DNA from: Microbaculum marinisediminis
Lineage (GTDB): Bacteria > Pseudomonadota > Alphaproteobacteria > Rhizobiales > Tepidamorphaceae
Length of the DNA: 64,000 nt
Direction of reading: 5' to 3'
NCBI RefSeq assembly: GCF_025397915.1
Contig: NZ_JALIDZ010000005.1
Coordinates: forward strand, 186,001-250,000
This document shows positions 8,739 through 21,255 of the stretch, one piece after another. A program made the position numbers and the translations under genes. The notes under the pieces were generated by a model. It was not told where the DNA came from. It saw only the letters and a program-made list of their open reading frames with translations, and did no database searches. Each line of letters opens with the position of its first letter. The stretch's first letter is position 1.

Positions 8739-10589
8739 CTAACGGCCCATCGGCGGCTTCGGAATCGTGACGGACGTCGTCGCGTGGCTCCGCTTCCAGT
8801 CGCGGTTGCCGCGGAAGAGCACCTCCAGGGCGTGCCTGCCCGGGGCCAGGGCGCCTAGGCGTACATTCGCCCGGCCGCGGCGGACCTTGAAGGTTCCGAT
8901 CTTACGGCGGCCGTCGCGCACGGTCAGCTTGCCGGCGGGGCGGCTTTTGGCTGGCGACAGCCCCTTTACCCCCACATTGAGGCGGACGAGGCTCCTTGCG
9001 TTCGGCTTGCCCGGGCTGACCGCGATTTTCGTCCTCGTCTTGCCCTTCCGTACGATCTGCGTCAGGGGCGGAAAGGCGGAGGCATCGTAGACTCCGTCGC
9101 TGCCGTACCGGGCGGTGACGCGGCGTTTGCCGCCCCTCAGTTTCGTGGTCGAGATCGTCGCCTCGGCCCGAACCAGGGCCGTGCCGGCGCCGAAGCCGAC
9201 GACGTCGACCGGGGTATCGCTGCCGGTCGGCGCGTTGCCGTCGCCGAGCTGGCCCCAGGCGGCGTTGCCCCAGCACTTCGCCGCGCCACTGCTGGTCAGC
9301 GCGCAGGTGTGTATGCTTCCGGCGGAAACGGCCACGATGCGGTCGGAGAGGCCGGTGACCGGCACCGGTATGTTGGTGGCGACCGGCTCGCCGCCATTGC
9401 CGAGCTGACCGCTGCTGTTCCGGCCCCAGCACCAGGCGGTGCCGGCGTCCGTTACGGCGCAGCTATGGTTCCCGCCGGTATCGATGGTCGCGACCCCGCT
9501 ACCCAGTCCGCTGACGGCGACCGGAACGTTGGAGACGGCGTTGGCGCCGTTGCCGAGCTGGCCGTCCCAGCCGTAGCCCCAGCACCAGGCTGCGCCGGCC
9601 TCGGTAACGGCACAGGTATGTGTGTGGTGCGGGCTGATGGCCGCGACGGGGCCCGGCAGTCCAATGACGTCGACCGGCGTATCGCGGTTCGTCTGCGTGC
9701 CGTCGCCGAGATTGCCGTAGCCGTTGCTGCCCCAGCACTTGGCGGCGCCCGTCTCCGTCACGGCGCAGGTGTCGTCGCCATACCCGGCGGCGATGGCAAC
9801 GACGCCGCTGGACAGTCCCTGGACGGGCACGGGGATCGCGCTGTCGACCCCCATGTTGCCGTCGCCGAGCTGGCCATCGCTGTTGTCGCCCCAGCACCAG
9901 ACGGCGCCGCCATCGGTCAGCGCGCACGCATGGAGGTAGCCCACCGCGACCGAGACGATCCCGGCGGGAAGGCCGAGAACGTCGACGGGCCGGTCGCTGC
10001 CGTTCGGCGCATTGCCGTCGCCGAGCTGGCCTATGCTGTTGTCGCCCCAGCATTTGACGGTGCCGGCGTCGGTGACGGCGCAGGCGGTGTAGAAGGCCAT
10101 TTCGACGGCGGTGACGCCGCTGTCGAGGCCGATGACGGTCCCGGGGACGTCGGTGCCGTTCGGTGCGTTGCCGTCGCCAAGCTGGCCAGAGGTGTTGTTG
10201 CCCCAGCATTCGACGCCGCCGGCAGAGGTCAGGGCGCAGACGGTGTTGCGGCCCGCGCTGAGCGCGCGCGTGTCAGGAAGGAAGCGCAGCGCGCCGCTGC
10301 CCAGCACCTTCGATCCATCCTTGAGCGTCACCGTCCCGGTCGGCGCGCCGCCGCTCACCCGGGCGGTGAAGGTCACCGTCTGGCCAACGGTCGAGGGATT
10401 GGGCGTGCTGGTCAGCGCGGTCGGCGAGGATCCGGCAAGCGCAGGGCCGGCAAGCGCAGGGCCGGCAAGCGCAGGGTCGGCAAGCACGGGGCCGACGGAC
10501 AGCCCCGCGAGGGCTCCAATCGCCAGGGCGAGCCGCCCGGAGCGGGCAAAAGACGCGCAAACGAAACCGGCAACGGCGACAAACCGCAT
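8739..10589 (-). CDS. Secreted RCC1-repeat (beta-propeller) protein, copy 2, seven repeats
   Basis: A 616-residue exported paralogue of the gene on its downstream side. Start MRFVAVAG is preceded by GGAGGG. The signal peptide is followed by an unusual PALAG tandem run (PALAGPALAGPALAG) encoded by a 15-base repeat. Then come the Ig-like domain, seven CWG-type RCC1 repeats (a full seven-blade propeller) and the same basic C-terminal region ending KPPMGR. Most of the length is near-identical to copy 1, which points to recent duplication. Secreted RCC1-fold proteins include the beta-lactamase inhibitor BLIP-II, so a protein-binding role is plausible, but nothing here shows the partner. Confidence 0.85.
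   Translation of the reverse strand: MRFVAVAGFVCASFARSGRLALAIGALAGLSVGPVLADPALAGPALAGPALAGSSPTALTSTPNPSTVGQTVTFTARVSGGAPTGTVTLKDGSKVLGSGALRFLPDTRALSAGRNTVCALTSAGGVECWGNNTSGQLGDGNAPNGTDVPGTVIGLDSGVTAVEMAFYTACAVTDAGTVKCWGDNSIGQLGDGNAPNGSDRPVDVLGLPAGIVSVAVGYLHACALTDGGAVWCWGDNSDGQLGDGNMGVDSAIPVPVQGLSSGVVAIAAGYGDDTCAVTETGAAKCWGSNGYGNLGDGTQTNRDTPVDVIGLPGPVAAISPHHTHTCAVTEAGAAWCWGYGWDGQLGNGANAVSNVPVAVSGLGSGVATIDTGGNHSCAVTDAGTAWCWGRNSSGQLGNGGEPVATNIPVPVTGLSDRIVAVSAGSIHTCALTSSGAAKCWGNAAWGQLGDGNAPTGSDTPVDVVGFGAGTALVRAEATISTTKLRGGKRRVTARYGSDGVYDASAFPPLTQIVRKGKTRTKIAVSPGKPNARSLVRLNVGVKGLSPAKSRPAGKLTVRDGRRKIGTFKVRRGRANVRLGALAPGRHALEVLFRGNRDWKRSHATTSVTIPKPPMGR
10434..10493 (-). repeat. Four 15-bp tandem repeats in the signal-peptide region of RCC1 copy 2
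   Basis: Unit GGCAAGCGCAGGGCC occurs at 10434, 10449, 10464 (one change) and 10479 (two changes). Each unit encodes the five residues PALAG (or LADPA-like in the oldest unit) at the signal-peptide cleavage region. Copy 1 has fewer units. In-frame slippage would change the length without breaking the gene. Confidence 0.85.
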
Positions 10590-10605
10590 CGAGAAATCCC
10601 TCCCT

Positions 10606-10692
10606 GAACCCGCGGAAGGCATTTCCCCCGCATTCCGATCGCCCGCCGAATCCGTATGCGGTACCGGCGAATGCTACCAGCATAAAGCGACG
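10606..10692 (-). repeat. Duplicated upstream region of RCC1 copy 2 (87 bp, perfect)
   Basis: Identical to 8603-8689 and placed at the same distance (17 bases) from its start codon. See that entry. RCC1 copy 3 does not share this exact upstream sequence. Confidence 0.85.
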
Positions 10693-10791
10693 CCAGGGAA
10701 GGATGTCAACCAGGGCGTGAGACGATCGCTCCGGCGATCGCTCGGGCCGGCCTCTCCGGCCGGCCGCCGCAACTGGCCGCGCGCGAGGCGC

Positions 10792-12591
10792 CTAGAACGA
10801 CGGGCGTGTGGTATCCGATCCATTCGCCGTCACGGTCACGGTCTTCTTCACCCGGCTGCGCTTCCAGTCGCGATTGCCGCGGAAGAGCATCTTCAGGGCG
10901 TGCCTGCCCTGATCCAGGGTGCCCAGCCGGACATTCGCCCGGCCGCGGCGGACCTTGAAGGTGCCGATCTTGCGGCTGCCGTCCCGCACGGTCAGCTTGC
11001 CGGCGGGGCGGCCCCTGGCCGGCGACACCGCCTTCACGCGAACCCTCAGGCGGATATGGGTCTCGGTATCCGGCTCGCGCGGCCGGACCGCGGCCTTCGT
11101 CTTCGACTTTCCCTTCCGCACGACCTGCGTGAGGGCGGGGGAGACCGAGGGGTCGTTCCCGCTGTCGCCGCCGTAGTGAACCGTGATGGGGCGCTTGCCG
11201 CCGCGCACGTCGCGGGTCTTGAGCTCGGCCCGGGCCGGAACCAACGCGGCACCGGCGCCGAAGCCGGCGATCTGTACCGGCGTGTCGCTGTCGGTCGGAT
11301 TCTTCCCGTCGCCGAGCTTTCCGTTGGCGTTGTCGCCCCAGCACATGACAGCGCCGGCCGCGGTCACGGCGCAGGTGTGGTACTGGCCCGCCGCGAGGGT
11401 CACGACGTTCGACAGACCGGAAACGGCCTGCGGCGTGTTGGCCTGGGCGGGCGCATTGCCGTCGCCGAGCTGGCCGGCATTGTTGTAGCCCCAGCAGAAG
11501 GCCGCTCCGGCTTCGGTCGCGGCGCAGGTGTGGGCCCAACCGACCTCGATCGTGGCGACACCGGCGCCCAGTCCGCTGACGGGGACCGGGGATGCGCTGT
11601 TGCCGTTGGCGCCGTTGCCGAGCTCGCCCTCGCCGCCGTAGCCCCAGCACCAGGCGGCGCCGGCCTGCGTCACGGCGCAGGTGTGGTTCTGCTGCAGGCT
11701 GATGACGGAGACCGGACCCGGCAGCCCGATGACGTCGACGGGGGTCTGGCGGGGCGTAGTGGTGCCGTCGCCGAGCTTGCCGTCCCCATTGGAGCCCCAG
11801 CACTTGGCGGCGCCCGTCTCGGTGATGGCGCAGGTATGTCCGAACCCGGCGGCGATGGTGGCGACGCCGCTGGACAGCCCCTGAACCGTGACCGGGACCG
11901 GGACGTCGACCACTGTGCCGTTGCCGACCTGGCCGGCGTTGTTGCTGCCCCAGCACCAGGCGGCGCCGCCATCGGTCAGCGCGCAGATATGGGAGCCGCC
12001 GACGCTGACGGCCGTGATGTCGTCGGGAAGACCGGGGATATCGACGGGTTCGTCGCTGTCGTTCGTCGTGCCGTCGGCGAGCTGACCGAACTGGTTCCTG
12101 CCCCAGCATTTGACGGTGCCGGTCCCGGTCAGGGCGCAGGAATTGTAAAAGCCCACGGAAATGGCGACGATGCCGCTTTCAAGGCCGACGACCGGGACGG
12201 GCGTGGTGGCGTTGACACCCATATTGCCGTTGCCGAGCTGGCCGTAGGTATTAACGCCCCAGCATTCGACTCCGCCCGCGGCGGTCAACGCGCAGGTGTG
12301 GTTTGCCATTATTCCGAGCGATGTGGTGGCGTCGAGCAGGCTGAGCGTGCCGGTTCCGAGCGTTTTCGACCCGTCCTTGAACGTCACCGAGCCGGTGGGA
12401 CCGCCACCGTCGAGCCGAGCCGTGAAGGTGACCTTCTGACCGTAGGTCGAGGGATTGAGCGAGCTCTCGACGTCGATCGACATCGGGCCGGCCAATGCAG
12501 GCCCGGCGATCGCCAGGGCGACCCCGGCAGGAACAAGGGCGGCATGAGCAAGGACCGTGCGGAGCACCCGGGAAACGGCGGCAAACGGCAT
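10792..12591 (-). CDS. Secreted RCC1-repeat (beta-propeller) protein, copy 3, seven repeats
   Basis: A 599-residue exported protein, the most diverged of the three tandem paralogues. Start MPFAAVSR follows an AAGGAG site. Signal peptide about 1-35 (VALAIAGPALAG), Ig-like domain (SLNPSTYGQKVTFTAR), seven RCC1 repeats each with CA.T..G...CWG, then the shared basic C-terminal region (KAVSPARGRPAGKLTVRDGS onward). It ends DTTRPSF instead of PPMGR. As the outermost and most different copy it may resemble the ancestral gene. All three are on the minus strand, each with its own ribosome site and with gaps long enough for separate promoters. Function unknown. Confidence 0.84.
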   Translation of the reverse strand: MPFAAVSRVLRTVLAHAALVPAGVALAIAGPALAGPMSIDVESSLNPSTYGQKVTFTARLDGGGPTGSVTFKDGSKTLGTGTLSLLDATTSLGIMANHTCALTAAGGVECWGVNTYGQLGNGNMGVNATTPVPVVGLESGIVAISVGFYNSCALTGTGTVKCWGRNQFGQLADGTTNDSDEPVDIPGLPDDITAVSVGGSHICALTDGGAAWCWGSNNAGQVGNGTVVDVPVPVTVQGLSSGVATIAAGFGHTCAITETGAAKCWGSNGDGKLGDGTTTPRQTPVDVIGLPGPVSVISLQQNHTCAVTQAGAAWCWGYGGEGELGNGANGNSASPVPVSGLGAGVATIEVGWAHTCAATEAGAAFCWGYNNAGQLGDGNAPAQANTPQAVSGLSNVVTLAAGQYHTCAVTAAGAVMCWGDNANGKLGDGKNPTDSDTPVQIAGFGAGAALVPARAELKTRDVRGGKRPITVHYGGDSGNDPSVSPALTQVVRKGKSKTKAAVRPREPDTETHIRLRVRVKAVSPARGRPAGKLTVRDGSRKIGTFKVRRGRANVRLGTLDQGRHALKMLFRGNRDWKRSRVKKTVTVTANGSDTTRPSF

Positions 12592-12847
12592 AGCGAAACT
12601 CCTTCCCTGGAACGCGGAAGGACTTCCGCGCAAATTGCTATCGGTTCCGTGCTTCGATTCGATGCGCGGTCCGATTTCGGAATTAGGCGGCATAACAACG
12701 GTGATCGGATAACAAGTCAACTAAATTGAGGGGGCCGGACGAGGCGGCTTCCCGTTGCGTAAACGGCTCCGAATGCCGCATGGCCGCTTGACGCAGTGCG
12801 GCCCCGCGACTACCTTGCGCGCGCAACTTTGGTGATGGAGACCCGGT

Positions 12848-12904
12848 GTGACCGGCAACATCCTTATCGTAAGACAGCGCACCACGGACGTGACGGCCCG
12901 ATAA
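12848..12904 (+). CDS. ilvB operon leader peptide (Ile-Leu-Ile-Val)
   Basis: An 18-codon open frame starting GTG, with GGAG at 12837-12840 (seven-base spacing), encoding MTGNILIVRQRTTDVTAR. The run of isoleucine, leucine, isoleucine and valine codons at positions 5-8, the small size, the position before acetolactate synthase and the terminator 27 bases downstream are all typical of a transcription-attenuation leader. Slow reading of these codons when branched amino acids are scarce would favour the antiterminated form. The leader RNA can fold: GCGCACC at 12877-12883 pairs with GGTGCGC at 12919-12925, and GACGG at 12892-12896 pairs with CCGTC at 12905-12909. No longer-range RNA structure was computed. 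Confidence 0.75.
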   Translation: MTGNILIVRQRTTDVTAR

Positions 12905-12930
12905 CCGTCGCGAACGCCGGTGCGCATCCC

Positions 12931-12952
12931 AGGCCCCTCGAGGGCCTTTTTT
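12931..12952 (+). terminator. Intrinsic terminator / attenuator before ilvB
   Basis: AGGCCC (12931-12936) pairs with GGGCCT (12942-12947) around a five-base loop, and the RNA then runs into six U residues (12947-12952). It lies between the leader peptide stop (12904) and the ilvB start (13020), the place expected for an attenuator. A bare terminator here without antitermination would silence ilvB, which supports regulation. Confidence 0.75.
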
Positions 12953-13019
12953 ATTGCCTGAATGCGCGCTTTTAGGGAGAAAGCCCGGGCGCGAGCGTGC
13001 GAGGAAGAGGAATTTCGCC

Positions 13020-14798
<1,779 letters not shown>

Positions 14799-14908
14799 GG
14801 CGGGGTGGCACGCGCCCCGTGCGCCGGCATCCCGGACCGCCGCCTTCGCGCCGGCCGGGATGACGAGGGCAGGGGGCGGCTCCCGCATGAAGATGGAACG
14901 GTTCTGTC

Positions 14909-15580
14909 ATGCTGACGCTGGTAATCGGTAACAAGAACTATTCGTCCTGGTCGCTCAGGCCGTGGCTGGCCATGCGCCATTTCGAGATCCCCTTCGAGGA
15001 GGTGCTGATCCCGCTCGATCAGCCGGACACCAAGACGCGGATCCTCGCCCAGTCTCCGGGGGGCAAGGTGCCCGTCCTCAAGGATGGCGACCTGACCATC
15101 TGGGATTCCCTGGCGATCCTGGAATATCTGGCCGAGAGGTTTCCGGAGAAGCGGCTGTGGCCGGAACGTCCGGCGGCGCGGGCGCTGGCGCGCTCGATCG
15201 CGTGCGAAATGCATTCCGGCTTCACCGCGATCCGGTCGGCCTGTCCGATGAACCTGCGCAAGCGGTTCGCCTACCGCGACCGCGGCGCCGACGTGACCCG
15301 CGATGCCGTGCGCATCCAGCAGGTATGGGCGGACTGCCGCCGCCGCTATCGCGACGAAGGGCCGTTCCTGTTCGGGGCGTTCGGTGCCGTGGACGCGATG
15401 TTCGCGCCGGTGGTAACGCGCTTCGAGACCTATGCGATCCCCGTCGACGATGAGGTCGGCGCCTATATGAATGCTGTCCTGTCGCTGCCGGCCTTCCTGG
15501 AGTGGAAGGACGCCGGCGTGCAGGAATCCTGGGTGCTCGACCACGACGAGGTCGACGAGCCGGCGATCACGGCCGCCTGA
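14909..15580 (+). CDS. Glutathione S-transferase family protein
   Basis: A 223-residue two-domain protein. The thioredoxin-like N-terminal domain shows NYSSWSLRPWLAMRHF (likely active-site Ser), SPGGKVPVLKD (cis-Pro) and WDSLAILEYLAERFPE (the glutathione gamma-glutamyl contact). A helical C-terminal domain fills about 90-220. It lies 110 bases after ilvB and 18 bases before ilvN, on the same strand, so it is probably co-transcribed with the acetolactate synthase genes although it has no known role there. Substrate cannot be read from the sequence. Confidence 0.88.
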   Translation: MLTLVIGNKNYSSWSLRPWLAMRHFEIPFEEVLIPLDQPDTKTRILAQSPGGKVPVLKDGDLTIWDSLAILEYLAERFPEKRLWPERPAARALARSIACEMHSGFTAIRSACPMNLRKRFAYRDRGADVTRDAVRIQQVWADCRRRYRDEGPFLFGAFGAVDAMFAPVVTRFETYAIPVDDEVGAYMNAVLSLPAFLEWKDAGVQESWVLDHDEVDEPAITAA

Positions 15581-15598
15581 GTTTCAAGAGGAAGAACC

Positions 15599-16114
15599 AT
15601 GCTCCAGACTGTTCCGACCGTCGAGCAGCACACGCTTTCGGTGCTTGTCGACAACGAGCCGGGCGTTCTTGCCCGCGTCATCGGCCTGTTCTCCGGCCGC
15701 GGCTACAACATCGACTCGCTCACCGTGTCGGAGACCGAGCACGAGAAGCACCTGTCGCGGATCACCATCGTGACCACCGGCACGCCGATGGTGATCGAGC
15801 AGATCCGCCATCAGCTCGAGCGGCTGGTGCCGGTGCACCGCGTCGTGGACCTGACCGCCGGCGGCCCCCCGATCGAGCGCGAGCTGGCGCTGGTCAAGGT
15901 GGCCGGCAAGGGCGATCTCCGGGTGGAGGCGCTGCGCCTGGCCGATGCCTACCGCGCCCAGGTGATCGACGCGACGACCGACCATTTCGTTTTCGAGATC
16001 ACCGGGCGGATCTCCAAGATCCAGCAGTTCATCTCGATCATGCAGCCGCTCGGCCTCGTCGAGGTGGCGCGCACCGGCGTCGCCGCCATCCAGCGCGGGC
16101 CGGAGCCGATGTGA
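15599..16114 (+). CDS. ilvN: Acetolactate synthase, small (regulatory) subunit
   Basis: A 171-residue regulatory subunit that gives feedback inhibition by valine and activates IlvB. The N-terminal ACT domain carries HTLSVLVDNEPGVLARVIGLFSGRGYNIDSL, the classical valine-site motif (abridged: DNEPGVLARV and RGYNIDSL). The C-terminal domain with DFVFEITGRISKI-type sequence (FVFEITGRISK) is also complete. AGAGGAAGAACC precedes the ATG. Its last codons overlap the GTG start of the following aminotransferase by four bases. Confidence 0.96.
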   Translation: MLQTVPTVEQHTLSVLVDNEPGVLARVIGLFSGRGYNIDSLTVSETEHEKHLSRITIVTTGTPMVIEQIRHQLERLVPVHRVVDLTAGGPPIERELALVKVAGKGDLRVEALRLADAYRAQVIDATTDHFVFEITGRISKIQQFISIMQPLGLVEVARTGVAAIQRGPEPM

Positions 16115-17028
16115 CCGGCTATCCGCCCGGCTGCGCCTTTTTCGATGGGCGCTTCTGCGCGATAGAGGACGCCAGGATCTCGGTCCTTGACTGGGGTTTC
16201 CTGCGCTCCGACGCCACCTACGACGTCGTCCATGTCTGGAAGGGCCGGTTCTTCCGGCTCGACAGGCATCTCGACCGTTTCTTCGCCTCCGCCGAGACGC
16301 TGAAACTCGCCATTCCCCACAGCCGCGACGCGGTCGCCGCGATCCTCGCCGAGTGCGTGCGCCGGTCCGGCCTGGAGGACGCCTATGTGGAGATGGTGAT
16401 CACCCGCGGCGTCTCCCCCACCTTCAGCCGCGACCCGCGCGACGCCGTAAACCGCTTCTTCGCCTTCGCCATCCCGTTCGGCTGGATCCTAAGGCCCCAG
16501 GAGCGCGAGGCCGGGCTGGCGGTGGCCGTGGCGCGGACGCAGCGCATCGGGGCCGCGTCGGTCGACCCCACGGTGAAGAACTACCACTGGCTCGATCTCG
16601 TGATGGGGCTCTACGAGGCCTACGACAAGGGCGCCGGCACCGTCGTGCTGCCCGATGACGCGGGCAACGTCACCGAGGGCCCCGGCTTCAACATCTTCGC
16701 CGTCAGGGACGGCCGCGTCGCGACCCCGGCCGCCGGCGTGCTGCACGGCATCACCCGGCTGAGCGCGCTCGAGCTGCTGGCCGAGGCCGGCATCGCGACC
16801 GAGACCCGCGCGGTGCCGCTCGACGAGCTGCGCGCCGCCGACGAGATCTTCGCCACCTCGACAGCCGGCGGCATCATGCCGGTGACCTCGCTCGACGGTA
16901 GCCCGGTCGGCGACGGGCGTCCGGGACCGGTCACGCGCGATCTGATCGCCGCCTACTGGGTCGCCCACGCCAGACCCGACTGGAGCACCGCGGTAGCCGA
17001 CCCCGCGGCGACCGAACCGACCGGATAG
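16111..17028 (+). CDS. Aminotransferase class IV (branched-chain or D-amino acid type)
   Basis: A 305-residue fold-type IV PLP enzyme starting at GTG, overlapping ilvN by four bases (GTGA). The PLP lysine is in PTVKNYHWLDL (about residue 156). VTEGPGFNIFAV and HGITRLSALELL follow the family pattern for PLP-phosphate binding, and EIFATSTAGGIMPVT is the C-terminal signature. Close coupling with ilvBN suggests it transaminates branched-chain keto acids. However, the family also holds D-amino acid aminotransferases and aminodeoxychorismate lyases, and NYHWLD is not diagnostic. I therefore give no gene symbol. Confidence 0.85.
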   Translation: MTGYPPGCAFFDGRFCAIEDARISVLDWGFLRSDATYDVVHVWKGRFFRLDRHLDRFFASAETLKLAIPHSRDAVAAILAECVRRSGLEDAYVEMVITRGVSPTFSRDPRDAVNRFFAFAIPFGWILRPQEREAGLAVAVARTQRIGAASVDPTVKNYHWLDLVMGLYEAYDKGAGTVVLPDDAGNVTEGPGFNIFAVRDGRVATPAAGVLHGITRLSALELLAEAGIATETRAVPLDELRAADEIFATSTAGGIMPVTSLDGSPVGDGRPGPVTRDLIAAYWVAHARPDWSTAVADPAATEPTG

Positions 17029-17145
17029 CCGACCCGGACCTGCGGCAATGCGGCGCCGCCGCGCGGTCCGTATCCGGGGGGCAAACCCGCGGGCGCGGAT
17101 GGTGTAGATTGGTCGGGCAGGAAGTGATTCACGGACCCGTTTGTC

Positions 17146-18267
17146 TTGAAACTCTCGCCCGAACAGGACGATGCCCTGATGGCGGTGTCGCGGTGGCTGA
17201 AGGCCCCGGGACCGCAGGTGTTCCGGCTGTTCGGCTTCGCCGGAACCGGCAAGACCATGCTCGCCCAGCACTTCGCCCAGGGGCTCGACGGCGACGTGCT
17301 GTTCGCCGCCTTCACCGGCAAGGCGGCGCAGGTGATGCGCGCGCGCGGCTGCGAGAGCGCGCGCACCCTGCATTCGCTGATCTACCGGCCGCGCGGCGAG
17401 GAGGTGGTCGAGGACGAAGAGAGCGGGAAAACCCAGGTAAATCCTACGTTCTCGCTCAATCGCACCAGCCCGGTCGCCAAGGCGAAGCTGGTCATCGTCG
17501 ACGAATGCTCGATGGTCGACGAGGCGCTCGGCCGCGACCTGCTGAGCTTCGGCACGCCGGTCCTGGTGCTCGGCGATCCCGGCCAGCTGCCGCCCGTCTC
17601 CGGCGGCGGTTTCTTCACCGACCACGAACCCGATGCGATGCTGACCGAGATCCACCGGCAGGCGCGCGACAATCCGATCATCCAGCTCGCCCAGATCGTT
17701 CGCGAGGGCGGCACGCTCGACTACGGCGCCTATGGCGACAGCCGGGTGATTAGCCGCGGCGATATCGACAGCGACCGGGTGCTCGATGCCGACCAGGTGC
17801 TGCTCGGGATCAACCGCACCCGGCGGCGCTACAATCAGCGCATCCGCCAGCTCAAGGGGTTCGAGGGCGCGCTGCCGGCCGCCGGCGACAAGCTGGTGTG
17901 CCTGCGCAACAACTCCGAGAAGGGGCTTCTGAACGGCAGCCTGTGGCAGGTGATGTCGGTCGGGCGCGGCAAGGCGCAGGCGCTGTCGATGATGGTGCGG
18001 GCCGAGGACGAGGGGCCCTACGCGAATATCGTCAAGATCCGCGTCCTGAAGGCGCTGTTCGAATCCGCGGAGGAGGTGCCGTGGGCGCAGCGGCGCAATT
18101 CCGACGAGTTCGATTACGGATACGCGCTGACGGTCCACAAGGCGCAGGGCTCGCAATGGGACGACGTGGTGCTGTTCGACGAGAGCTTCGCCTTCAAGGA
18201 GACCCGCGAACGCTGGCTCTATACGGCGATCACGCGGGCGGCGGAGCGGATCACGATCGTCCGGTGA
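17146..18267 (+). CDS. RecD-like superfamily 1 DNA helicase / ATPase
   Basis: A 373-residue ATPase. Walker A is GFAGTGKT (about 27-34), Walker B VIVDECSMVDE, motif III GDPGQLPPVSGGGFF and motif IV-like TEIHRQARDNPII. The C-terminal helicase part carries YALTVHKAQGSQWDDVVLFDE and WLYTAITRAAERI (UvrD_C_2 region). This is the compact RecD/TraA-like helicase seen alone in many alphaproteobacteria, not the RecBCD subunit. The start appears to be TTG at 17146, with weak ribosome-site support. It converges on folK, with stops three bases apart. Confidence 0.82.
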   Translation: MKLSPEQDDALMAVSRWLKAPGPQVFRLFGFAGTGKTMLAQHFAQGLDGDVLFAAFTGKAAQVMRARGCESARTLHSLIYRPRGEEVVEDEESGKTQVNPTFSLNRTSPVAKAKLVIVDECSMVDEALGRDLLSFGTPVLVLGDPGQLPPVSGGGFFTDHEPDAMLTEIHRQARDNPIIQLAQIVREGGTLDYGAYGDSRVISRGDIDSDRVLDADQVLLGINRTRRRYNQRIRQLKGFEGALPAAGDKLVCLRNNSEKGLLNGSLWQVMSVGRGKAQALSMMVRAEDEGPYANIVKIRVLKALFESAEEVPWAQRRNSDEFDYGYALTVHKAQGSQWDDVVLFDESFAFKETRERWLYTAITRAAERITIVR

Positions 18268-18270
18268 CGC

Positions 18271-18767
18271 CTACGGTTCTGCCGGTGCCCAGGGCGGGGC
18301 GACGATCTCCATCGCCTCGTCGGCGAACCGCGTCGCCTCTTCGCCGATCACGCGGCCGGAGAGCACCAGGCCGGGCCGGATCTCGGCGAGCGGGACCAGA
18401 ACGAAGCCGCGGTTGAAAAGCTCCCTGTGCGGGATCGCCAGGCCCGGCTCGGAAATCTCGTCGCCGCCGTAATAGAGGATGTCGACGTCGATGACGCGCG
18501 GCCCCCAGCGGAACGTGTCCTGACGGCCGACGACCTGCTCCACGTGCTTGCAAAGGGCGAGTAGGCGTTCCGGCGGCAGGCTGGTCTCCCCGACGGCGCA
18601 GAGGTTCACGAACCAGTCCTGGTCGGCGTAGCCCCAGGGCGCGGTCTTGTAGAACGAGGAGCACGCGACGAAGGCGAGGTCCGGGCCGGCGAACAGGGCC
18701 TCGAGGGCGCGGATCAGACGGCCGGTCTTGTCGCCGATATTGCTGCCGAGGCTGAAGCCGACTTCCG

Positions 18768-18771
<4 letters not shown>
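18271..18771 (-). CDS. folK: 6-hydroxymethyl-7,8-dihydropterin pyrophosphokinase
   Basis: A 166-residue enzyme transferring pyrophosphate from ATP to 6-hydroxymethyl-dihydropterin in folate synthesis. FSLGSNIGDK opens the protein, and the signature RWGPRVIDVDILYYG with its two metal-binding aspartates is intact. CSSFYKTAPWGY, the flexible-loop region, is also present. Its start overlaps the folB stop by four bases, making folP-folB-folK a tight operon on the minus strand. Confidence 0.95.
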
Positions 18772-21114
<2,343 letters not shown>

Positions 21115-21141
21115 TCGCCTCGCGCGTTCGGATCGTTTCGA

Positions 21142-21173
21142 GGGCCGGCGGAGACGCCGGCCCTTTTCTTTTG
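21142..21173 (+). terminator. Intrinsic terminator after ilvC
   Basis: Nine-base perfect stem GGGCCGGCG / CGCCGGCCC with a GAGA loop, followed by TTTTCTTTTG. It lies 28 bases after the ilvC stop. The same stem recurs at 22962-22983. Confidence 0.9.
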
Positions 21174-21255
21174 ATTTATCAAATGCTCTATTTCGCCGCC
21201 TGCCTTTTCAGGCCGGATTCGGCCATAAGTCCCTGTTATTTATAAGGTAACAAAA

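Noticed and set aside
7400-12300. Regularly spaced repeats that could suggest a CRISPR or satellite array
   Set aside because: The period is about 150 bases, sequence identity follows the reading frame, and translation gives RCC1 repeats. There are no short identical repeats with unique spacers.
9309-12729. Long plus-strand frames (up to 872 codons) opposite the RCC1 genes
   Set aside because: They arise because the antisense of the repeated CWG/GQLGDG codons lacks stops. The minus-strand products have signal peptides, ribosome sites and a known repeat family; the plus-strand ones have none.
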